Below are positions 12,873-18,083 of a DNA stretch of 18,083 nt, one piece after another. This stretch comes from Anaeromyxobacter dehalogenans (GTDB lineage: Bacteria; Myxococcota_A; UBA9042; DTJE01). Numbering within the stretch: position 1 is the first letter of the stretch; the number at the start of each line of letters is the position of its first letter. Both the position numbers and the translations under genes were made by a program. Location: positions 1 through 18,083 of the forward strand of contig DYKK01000031.1 of NCBI GenBank assembly GCA_020722625.1, in the 5' to 3' direction. The notes beneath the pieces were generated by a model that had not been told where the DNA came from, did not search any database, and saw only the letters and a list, made by a program, of their open reading frames with translations.

Positions 12873-13864
12873 GCGGTGTGCAACTCGATCACGTCCCGGT
12901 CCTGCACGGGGTCCGTGCGGCCGAGGCGCTGGCCGTCGAAACGACCCTTCCCCCACGCCCGCGCGAAGGCGAAACGCTGCGCGAACTCCCGGTGGACCTT
13001 CTCGGCGAAGTCGAGGACGGTGGCCCCGACCGGGAGCAGGAACGGGGCGCTGAAGTCCGCCTCCTTGCCGGGGCGCTTGGAATAGACGCGGACCAGCCCG
13101 AACAGGTCGAAGACGGCCCGGCGGAACCGGTCCAGCGAGGCCGGGTCCGTGATCGAGACGGCCACGAGGTCCAGCCGGTCCCCGACGACCTCCCGGAGCA
13201 GTTCGATCGCGGCCCCCGCGTCCGGGTGGTCGGCCCGGGTCCCGGCGAGCAGGGCGGGCAGGCGCCTCGGGGTCCCCTGCTTCGAGGACCGGGTCACGAC
13301 CTCGCGGACCAGGACCACGCGCTGGGCGTCCAGGGCCTCCATCACCTCCCCCGGCTGGTCGAGGCAGTCGGGGCTTCCGAGGTCCACGGCCAGGACCGCG
13401 GCGTCCGCGTTGCGGATCAAGGGCGGCAGGAAGGGGTCGAAGAAGTCCCTGGTGATGGACGGGGTATCCACGAGCTGGAACGACACGTCCTCGAAGGCCA
13501 TCATCCCGGGGGCGGGCCGGCGGGTGGCGAAGGGGTAGTCCGTGACCTCGACCTCGGCGTTGGTCAGGGCGCGCAGCAGGGCGCTCTTGCCTGCGTTGGG
13601 AGCCCCGATCACGACCACCTGGCCGGCCCCCTCGGGGGGGATCGCGACCTCGGGGCCGCGACGGGCCGGGCCGCCCTTCCGGTCCTCGCCCCGCCGGAGT
13701 TTCGCGAGTTTGGCCTTGAGGTCCGCGTAGATCTTCTCGGTCCCCTTGTGCTTGGGGAGCAGGGCGATCATGTCCTCGAGGGCCGCGACCTTTTCCTCGG
13801 GCGTGCGGGCCGCACGGTAGCGCCTGTCGGCCTCGAGGTAATCCGGGGTGAGGTTCGCGGGCAT
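12869..13864 (-). CDS. DRG-like GTPase with C-terminal TGS domain
   Basis: A 331-residue Obg/DRG-family GTPase. Residues 1-80 are a charged helical region rich in Lys and Glu. The G domain shows G1 GAPNAGKS (87-94), a G2 threonine in DYPFATRRPAPG (T114), and G3 DTPS (133-136). The G4 site is TRAD (209-212) in place of NKxD. The TGS domain (257-331) is very DRG-like: RVYSKRPGKEADF, FAEKVHREFAQRFAFARAWG, GQRLG and DVIELHT at the end. DRG GTPases bind ribosomes or translation factors; bacterial homologues are little studied. The chosen ATG follows GGAGGCGGC, and that Shine-Dalgarno lies in the loop of a small hairpin (13865-13880, GCCGC/GCGGC), which could limit initiation. The longer upstream frame enters the repeat region and is not supported. 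First gene of the operon. Confidence 0.9.
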   Translation of the reverse strand: MPANLTPDYLEADRRYRAARTPEEKVAALEDMIALLPKHKGTEKIYADLKAKLAKLRRGEDRKGGPARRGPEVAIPPEGAGQVVVIGAPNAGKSALLRALTNAEVEVTDYPFATRRPAPGMMAFEDVSFQLVDTPSITRDFFDPFLPPLIRNADAAVLAVDLGSPDCLDQPGEVMEALDAQRVVLVREVVTRSSKQGTPRRLPALLAGTRADHPDAGAAIELLREVVGDRLDLVAVSITDPASLDRFRRAVFDLFGLVRVYSKRPGKEADFSAPFLLPVGATVLDFAEKVHREFAQRFAFARAWGKGRFDGQRLGRTDPVQDRDVIELHTA

Positions 13865-13892
13865 GCCGCCTCCGTGCGGCGGACGACTTCGG

Positions 13893-13898
13893 ATTCTA
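13893..13898 (-). promoter_or_regulatory. Candidate -10 for the GTPase operon
   Basis: The minus strand reads TAGAAT about 29 bp before the GTPase ATG, in a lower-GC stretch. The -35 position 17 bp upstream (TGGCGT) is weak. Suggestive only. Confidence 0.4.
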
Positions 13899-14055
13899 GC
13901 CTGCCCGCCACGCAGACGCCATCGGTTGAAATCCGCCGTCAATTTCCACAAGTCTTCGAAACGGCTGCGCCCATCGCGCCCAACGTTGTCCTGGCAGAGG
14001 CTGCTGAAAAACTCTCCAGGATCGCGACCAGGTCTCTTCAAGGTTCTCCTGGAGA

Positions 14056-14072
14056 CGCGAGCACTGCTCGCG
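14056..14072. repeat. Short palindrome CGCGAGCA-C-TGCTCGCG
   Basis: Eight-base arms around a single C; as RNA it would fold as a 7-bp stem with loop ACT. No T-run follows on either strand. It lies inside the MITE-like element and may be part of it. Confidence 0.6.
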
Positions 14073-14122
14073 CCGTCCGCGACCGATCTGCAAGATCACC
14101 ACGGACTTCCAGGCGATACCGT

Positions 14123-14140
14123 GACAGAGGACAGATTCAG
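14123..14140. repeat. Partial REP-like copy
   Basis: GACAGAGGACAGATTCAG matches bases 28-45 of the window at 15 of 18 positions in the same orientation, and so is inverted relative to the arm at 14257-14309. With that arm it forms a local head-to-head pair typical of REP clusters. Confidence 0.5.
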
Positions 14141-14256
14141 TGGACCGGTTCAGTGTCAGTGACAGTGGCAGGACCACGTTGGACGCGGGGGATGGGGCGT
14201 GCGACGGCTCAAGCGGCCTCTGCGTGTCTCCGTTTTTCAGCGGCCTCTGGTACTGA

Positions 14257-14309
14257 CACTGTCTCTGAACCTGCCCTCTGCTCCTGTTCCTGAACTTGTC
14301 CAGGTACCC
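14257..14309. repeat. Right arm of the 53-bp long-range inverted repeat
   Basis: Reverse complement of 1-53 with three mismatches, 14.2 kb away. It begins seven bases after the MITE-like right end. A 14-base direct match GTCGAGTTTCTTCG also lies beside both arms (243-256 and 14326-14339). The gap 13865-14405 contains, besides these repeats and two candidate promoters, no gene I can support. Confidence 0.85.
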
Positions 14310-14345
14310 GCGGCCCCAGGTCCGCGTCGAGTTTCTTCGTCGGTC

Positions 14346-14374
14346 GGGACAGCGGATCGCGGATTCGGTACAAT
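14346..14374 (+). promoter_or_regulatory. Candidate sigma-70-type promoter for the giant Cys-rich protein
   Basis: GGGACA (14346-14351), a 17-bp spacer and TACAAT (14369-14374) lie 31 bp before the ATG at 14406, in a lower-GC stretch. GGAGGAGG follows at the ribosome site. Two of six -35 bases differ from TTGACA. Confidence 0.5.
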
Positions 14375-14405
14375 CGTTTCAAGTTCCCCTGGAGGAGGAC
14401 CCGCC

Positions 14406-17400
14406 ATGCGTCGCAGGTTCCGGGTTTCGACACGACTCGGCGTGGGCGGCTGGGCGATCGCCCTGACCGCGCTGTTCACCGCGTGCCCCTCGTCGTCCCC
14501 GCCCGGGGTCGGTCCCAGGGACTTGACCCATGAGGCCGGGGAGGGCGTGGTTCAGGACGGGGGCGAGGTTCCCCTGGACGGCCTCGCGGGCGAGGAGGTG
14601 GGGCCGAGGCCGTGCCTGCGGCCCGAGGACTGCCCGCAGGGCCTGGTGTGCGACCCCGAGACCCATGCGTGCGTCGAGTGCGTGACCGACGAGGACTGCC
14701 CGGAGGGGTCCCGGTGCCGGGACCACTTCTGCGAGGAGGTCCTGGAGTGCGATGAGCAGACCCCGTGTGAACCTCCCCTGGTCTGCGACCTGGAGACGGG
14801 GACCTGCGTGGAGTGCCTGACCGCACAGGACTGCCCCGACGGCTGGGAATGCCGCGACCACCGCTGCGTCGAGCCTCCGAAGCCATGCGGCGAGGGCGGG
14901 GAGTGCCCGGAGGGGCTCGTCTGCGACCCCGAGACGAACCAGTGCGTCGCCTGCCTGGACGCCGCGCACTGCCCGCCGGAGGCGTACTGCGACCCCGCGA
15001 CCCACGCCTGCCGGCCCGACCTGTGCGAGGCGGGCGCGCTGGATTGCGTGGGGAACGCGGTGGTCCGCTGCCGGGACGACGGCTCGGGCTGGGACCTGGC
15101 CGAGACGTGCGCGGCGGGGTGGACCTGCCGGGACGGGGCGTGCGTCCAGGAGTGCACGCCGACCTGCGTGCGCCCGGACGGAAGCCCCATCGAATGCGGC
15201 CCGGACGGGTGCGGGGGCGAGTGCGGCACGTGCGAGGCCCCGGCGTCGTGTATCGAGGGGGAATGCCAGATTCTCTGTGTCCCCGAGTGCGACGCGAAGG
15301 AGTGCGGGGACAACGGGTGCGGCGGGGTCTGCGGGGTGTGCGAGCCCGGCTGGACCTGCCTGGACGGCCGGTGCGTCGGCGGCGGGTCGTGCGGGGAAGG
15401 GCTCGACTGCGTGTGGACCTGCCGGGACGACGCGACCCTGGACTCGTGCATCGAGGGCTGCGCGGCGCCGCTCCTGCCCGAGGAACGCGAGGCATTCGAG
15501 GCCCTGGTGACCTGTCTGCGCGACTTCTGCGACCCGGCCCCGCCGGCCGGGGCCTGCTGGAAGCAAGTGATGGAGAACCAGTGCAAGGGTCTCCGCGACG
15601 CCTGCGTCGCGTGCTCGCCGTCGTGCGCGGACAAGGAGTGCGGCCCGGACGGGTGCGGGGGGTCGTGCGGGACCTGCCCGGCGGGCACGGCCTGCGAGGA
15701 CTACCGGTGCAAGCCCACCTGCGTCCCGCAGTGCGCGAACAAGGAGTGCGGGGACGACGGGTGCGGGGGGTCGTGCGGGACCTGCCCGGCCGGGACGGTG
15801 TGCCAGGACGGGCGATGCGCCTGCGTGCCGTCGTGCGCCGGGAAGCAGTGCGGCCCGGACGGGTGCGGGGGGTCGTGCGGGACCTGCCCGCAGGGGACGA
15901 CCTGCCGGGACGGGACGTGCGCCTGCGCGCCCCAGTGCGCCGGGAAGCAGTGCGGCCCGGACGGATGCGGTGGGTCGTGCGGGACCTGCCCGCAGGGGAC
16001 GACCTGCCAGAACGGGACGTGCGCCTGCGCGCCCCAGTGCGCCGGGAAGCAGTGCGGCCCGGACGGATGCGGCGGGCAGTGCGGGACGTGCCCTGCGGGG
16101 CAGTCGTGCAGCGCCTCGGGGCAGTGCGTCGCGTGCACCCCGAAGTGCCAGGGCAAGGAGTGCGGACCCGACGGGTGCGGCGGGTCTTGCGGGACCTGCC
16201 CGCAGGGACAGGCGTGCGAGAACGGCCTGTGCGTCTGCGTCCCCCAGTGCGCGGGCCAGGAGTGCGGACCCGACGGGTGCGGCGGGTCCTGCGGGACTTG
16301 CCAGGTCGGCTTCTACTGTGCTCAGGGCCGCTGCCAGCAGGAGTGCCTGCCCGACTGCATCGGGAAGCACTGCGGGCCGGACGGGTGCGGCGGGTCTTGC
16401 GGCGCGTGCCCGACCGGGACCTTCTGCGCGACCTCGCAGCAGTGCCTGCCGTCGTGCATGGCCGACTGCTCGGGCCGGGAGTGCGGCCCGGACGGGTGTG
16501 GGGGCCAGTGCGGGGCGTGCGGGCCCGACGAGTACTGCTCCAAGGAGGGGCAGTGCCTGGACTTCTGGTCGTGCTACGACATCCTCGTCTGCTCGTGGGG
16601 GTGCGCCCCCCAGGACGAGGCCTGCCACAACGAGTGCTTTCAGAACGGCAGCCCCGCGGCCCAGAAGCAGTGGATGGACCTGTGGAAGTGCCTCTTCGAC
16701 CAGTGCGGGACCAAGCCGCCCGGGAGCCCCTGCTGGAGCCAGGCGATCGCCGGGGCCTGCAAGTCCCTGTACTACGAGTGTCTCGACTGCACCCCGAACT
16801 GCCTCGGCAAATCGTGCGGTCCCGACGGGTGCGGGGGGTCGTGCGGGACCTGCCCGGGCGGGGCCGCGTGCGACGAGTACGGCCAGTGCCCCTGCGCGCC
16901 GAAATGCTCAGGCAAGGAGTGCGGTCCCGACGGATGTGGGGGGCTGTGCGGGACCTGCCCGGAGCCCCTGACCTGCACCCCCTCGGGGCGCTGCGTGTGC
17001 CTGCCCCAGTGCGAGGGCAAGGAGTGCGGGCCGGACGGCTGCGGCGGGTCGTGCGGCAAGTGCCCGGACAACTGGACCTGCCTGCTCGGGAAGTGCCAGT
17101 CCCCGTGCCAGCCGCAGTGCGAAGGCAAGGAGTGCGGTCCGGATGGGTGCGGCGGGTCGTGCGGGACCTGCCCCGAGGGCCTGGAGTGCATCGAGGACCT
17201 CGGGGTCTGCGCCGGCGCCTCGACCGGGTGCGAGCCCTCGGCGCTCCCCGGGTGCGGAGGGTGCCCCTGCGAGGAGTGCGTGTGCGAACTCGACCCGTAC
17301 TGCTGCGAGCTCGCGTGGGACGACCTGTGCGTCGAGGAGTGCTGGCAGTGCGGGGGGTGCGGGTGCCTGCCGAACTGCGAGAACCCGGACGGGACCGTGA

Positions 17401-18083
17401 AGCAGTGCGGCCCGGACGGGTGCGGGGGGGTCTGCGGGGTCTGCCCGGCCGGCTACAACTGCAATGCGGCGGGCCAGTGCATCCCCGGCGGGGTCCTCCT
17501 GACCTGCGAGCAGGGGATTGACTGCGTGTTCTCGTGCAACGCCACGTTCGATGTCTGCTTGCAGGGGTGCGGCGAGCAGGTCGCCCCGGACCAGCGCGAC
17601 GCCTTCTACGCCCTGATGAAGTGCGCCTACGGGTACTGCGAGACCCCGTGGGGCGGGATCGCGCCCGACTGCTTCTACTCGGTGGCGAAGGCCCAGTGCG
17701 AACCACTCTACCTGGAATGTATCGGGGGATGCGTCCCGAACTGCGAGGGCAAGCAGTGCGGCCCGGACGGGTGCGGGGGGTCGTGCGGCAAGTGCCCGCC
17801 CGGATACAACTGCTCCTCGTCGGGCCAGTGCCTGCCCCCGCAGCAGAAGGGGTGCGCGGACGCGGTCCAGTGCGTGCTCTCGTGCGGCGGACTCGACTGG
17901 ACCTGCCTCCAGGGGTGCATGAGCGGCCTGTCCCCGCAATCCCAGCAGCTCCTGACGCAACTCGCCATGTGCGTGGTCCAGGCCTGCGGCTTCAACCCCT
18001 CGGAACCGTGCATCATGAAGGCGCTTCAAGGGTCCTGCCAGGACGAGTTCCTCGCCTGCATGGCCGACGGGGGGGTCGTCCCG
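14406..18083 (+). CDS. Giant cysteine-rich putative lipoprotein, 3' partial
   Basis: One uninterrupted frame of 1226 codons reaches the window end without a stop, so the C-terminus is missing. GGAGGAGG lies seven bases before ATG. The N-terminus MRRRFRVSTR, a hydrophobic stretch and ALFTAC (C27) suggest a lipoprotein signal, though Phe at -3 is atypical. Residues about 65-250 contain repeated ExCPxGxxCDPETxxCVxC units. From residue 264 there are 17 copies of CGPDGCGGxCGxC, with first Cys codons at 15195, 15303, 15639, 15747, 15849, 15951, 16053, 16161, 16263, 16371, 16482, 16815, 16920, 17025, 17133, 17406 and 17757. Four longer cysteine modules interrupt them (15408, 16590, 17523, 17871), and a CVCELDPYCCELAWDDLC motif lies near 17278-17331. 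Such proteins are typical of exported or surface proteins of delta-type bacteria; disulfide bonding is likely and function unknown. Long antisense frames here are shadows of its codon bias. Confidence 0.93.
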   Translation, partial: MRRRFRVSTRLGVGGWAIALTALFTACPSSSPPGVGPRDLTHEAGEGVVQDGGEVPLDGLAGEEVGPRPCLRPEDCPQGLVCDPETHACVECVTDEDCPEGSRCRDHFCEEVLECDEQTPCEPPLVCDLETGTCVECLTAQDCPDGWECRDHRCVEPPKPCGEGGECPEGLVCDPETNQCVACLDAAHCPPEAYCDPATHACRPDLCEAGALDCVGNAVVRCRDDGSGWDLAETCAAGWTCRDGACVQECTPTCVRPDGSPIECGPDGCGGECGTCEAPASCIEGECQILCVPECDAKECGDNGCGGVCGVCEPGWTCLDGRCVGGGSCGEGLDCVWTCRDDATLDSCIEGCAAPLLPEEREAFEALVTCLRDFCDPAPPAGACWKQVMENQCKGLRDACVACSPSCADKECGPDGCGGSCGTCPAGTACEDYRCKPTCVPQCANKECGDDGCGGSCGTCPAGTVCQDGRCACVPSCAGKQCGPDGCGGSCGTCPQGTTCRDGTCACAPQCAGKQCGPDGCGGSCGTCPQGTTCQNGTCACAPQCAGKQCGPDGCGGQCGTCPAGQSCSASGQCVACTPKCQGKECGPDGCGGSCGTCPQGQACENGLCVCVPQCAGQECGPDGCGGSCGTCQVGFYCAQGRCQQECLPDCIGKHCGPDGCGGSCGACPTGTFCATSQQCLPSCMADCSGRECGPDGCGGQCGACGPDEYCSKEGQCLDFWSCYDILVCSWGCAPQDEACHNECFQNGSPAAQKQWMDLWKCLFDQCGTKPPGSPCWSQAIAGACKSLYYECLDCTPNCLGKSCGPDGCGGSCGTCPGGAACDEYGQCPCAPKCSGKECGPDGCGGLCGTCPEPLTCTPSGRCVCLPQCEGKECGPDGCGGSCGKCPDNWTCLLGKCQSPCQPQCEGKECGPDGCGGSCGTCPEGLECIEDLGVCAGASTGCEPSALPGCGGCPCEECVCELDPYCCELAWDDLCVEECWQCGGCGCLPNCENPDGTVKQCGPDGCGGVCGVCPAGYNCNAAGQCIPGGVLLTCEQGIDCVFSCNATFDVCLQGCGEQVAPDQRDAFYALMKCAYGYCETPWGGIAPDCFYSVAKAQCEPLYLECIGGCVPNCEGKQCGPDGCGGSCGKCPPGYNCSSSGQCLPPQQKGCADAVQCVLSCGGLDWTCLQGCMSGLSPQSQQLLTQLAMCVVQACGFNPSEPCIMKALQGSCQDEFLACMADGGVVP
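15408..15614 (+). other. Cysteine module A (residues 335-403)
   Basis: First copy of a module with spacing C-x3-C-x8-C-x3-C-x17-C-x4-C-x8-C-x8-C-x6-C-x2-C. It contains CVWTC, CIEGC, a helical-looking stretch PLLPEEREAFEALVTC and CLRDFC, and a final AC-VAC. It sits between the second and third CGPDGCGG-type repeats. Confidence 0.8.
15639..16514 (+). repeat. Tandem 102-111 bp repeats coding CGPDGCGG units
   Basis: Nine consecutive units (repeats 3-11) start at intervals of 108, 102, 102, 102, 108, 102, 108 and 111 bp, always a multiple of three. Units 5 to 7 (15849-16150) are almost identical in DNA, including long shared stretches around the CAPQCAGKQCGPDGCGG junction, which points to recent duplication. 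Within a coding frame this is a likely place for copy-number change between strains and for assembly error. Confidence 0.9.
16590..16790 (+). other. Cysteine module B (residues 729-795)
   Basis: Second module copy: C-x3-C-x6-C-x3-C-x17-C-x4-C-x8-C-x8-C-x6-C-x2-C. It contains CSWGC, CHNEC, QKQWMDLWKC, CLFDQC and SLYYEC. Sequence between cysteines differs widely from module A while spacing holds. Confidence 0.8.
17228..17370 (+). other. CGGCPCEECVC/DPYCC cysteine motif
   Basis: Residues about 941-988 read GCGGCPCEECVCELDPYCC and then ELAWDDLCVEECWQCGGC. The CVC-x(3)-DPYCC-x(3)-WD-x(2)-CV pattern is one I associate with extracellular proteins of delta-type bacteria and planctomycetes. It is distinct from the CGPDGCGG repeat and from modules A-D. 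Confidence 0.55.
17523..17732 (+). other. Cysteine module C (residues 1040-1109)
   Basis: Third copy: C-x3-C-x6-C-x3-C-x17-C-x4-C-x10-C-x8-C-x6-C-x3-C. It contains CVFSC, CLQGC, APDQRDAFYALMKC and CAYGYC. The x10 gap is the longest of the four copies at that position. Confidence 0.8.
17871..18059 (+). other. Cysteine module D (residues 1156-1218)
   Basis: Fourth copy: C-x3-C-x6-C-x3-C-x17-C-x4-C-x7-C-x8-C-x6-C. It contains CVLSC, CLQGC (same as in module C), LSPQSQQLLTQLAMC and CVVQAC. It lies 24 bases from the window edge, so further modules may follow. Confidence 0.8.

Larger units (their letters stand above)
13995..14249. mobile_element. 255-bp MITE-like or deleted IS remnant with 18-bp inverted ends
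   Basis: The left end CAGAGGCTGCTGAAAAAC (13995-14012) matches the reverse complement of 14232-14249 at 17 of 18 bases. GAGGCTGCTGAAAAAC-type ends resemble terminal repeats of known bacterial insertion sequences (general knowledge; no family is claimed). The inside has no convincing transposase: frames on both strands lack family motifs. It holds a 17-bp near-palindrome at 14056-14072 and REP-like TTCAGTGTCAGTGACAG words at 14123-14165. I see no clear target duplication. Confidence 0.55.

Noticed and set aside
13848..14293. Small frames on both strands as transposase remnants
   Set aside because: None shows a catalytic motif or family-like stretch; the inverted ends support a non-coding element only.
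15639..16514. Regular 102-bp periodicity resembling a repeat array such as CRISPR
   Set aside because: The units are coding, in frame, have no unique spacers between identical short repeats, and vary as protein repeats do.
14813..17521. 902-codon plus-strand frame inside the giant gene
   Set aside because: It is a shifted reading of the same repeats with R/G/V bias and no start signal; the frame from 14406 explains the region.
14476..17706. 1076-codon minus-strand frame (and another at 14379-16628) opposite the giant protein
   Set aside because: Products are R/T/S/G-rich or A/R/P/L-rich shadows of the repeats; the plus frame from 14406 has start signals, a signal peptide and ordered Cys motifs.
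1..18083. tRNA, rRNA, or CRISPR genes
   Set aside because: I saw no cloverleaf-like or conserved rRNA stretch and no short-repeat array in reading both strands, although a covariance-model scan was not possible.

Overview
The window is about 18 kb of very GC-rich DNA with dense, mostly unidirectional gene blocks. It looks like a deltaproteobacterium in the broad sense (Myxococcota, Bradymonadota or a related uncultured lineage). I infer this from base composition and from three families common in those genomes: a lipoprotein with repeated CDGxDNDCDGxxDEG motifs, a DUF4114/LruC surface protein, and a giant cysteine-rich protein built of CGPDGCGGSCGTC repeats. The species cannot be fixed from the sequence alone.

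Layout. (1) Positions 1-261 are a lower-GC edge carrying one arm of a 53-bp inverted repeat and a doubtful small ORF. (2) Positions 262-6157, minus strand, form a tight five-gene block: leuS, a PHP-like protein with lost metal ligands, a glycosyltransferase-methyltransferase fusion, kal and kce. Kal and Kce are consecutive-type enzymes of lysine fermentation and overlap by 4 nt. An extended -10 (TGCTATAAT) sits just upstream of leuS. (3) Positions 6246-7904 (minus) encode a VWA-like lipoprotein with five DNDCDG motifs. It diverges from a two-gene plus-strand unit (8157-10267) encoding a small lipoprotein and an LruC-domain protein. The 252-bp gap between them carries a 10-bp inverted motif facing both genes. 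(4) Positions 10264-13864, minus strand, form a three-gene overlapping operon: a DRG-like TGS GTPase, an isochorismatase-like hydrolase fused to a thioredoxin-reductase-like flavoprotein without CxxC, and an RlmN/Cfr-like radical SAM protein. Its last stop overlaps the LruC stop in a shared CTAG. (5) Positions 13865-14405 are a repeat-rich, lower-GC gap with IS-like inverted ends and REP-like repeats, one of which is the partner of the repeat at position 1. (6) From 14406 to the window end runs one open plus-strand frame of 1226 codons with no stop: a giant cysteine-rich putative lipoprotein.

The best candidates for undescribed biology are two. One is the GTPase / hydrolase-flavoprotein / radical SAM operon, which I propose as a ribosome- or RNA-linked modification unit with its own reductase. 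The other is a cysteine module that occurs four times in the giant protein with nearly invariant Cys spacing (C-x3-C-x6/8-C-x3-C-x17-C-x4-C-x7/10-C-x8-C-x6-C), alternating with 17 CGPDGCGG repeats.

All functional calls are from reading motifs; no database search was run.
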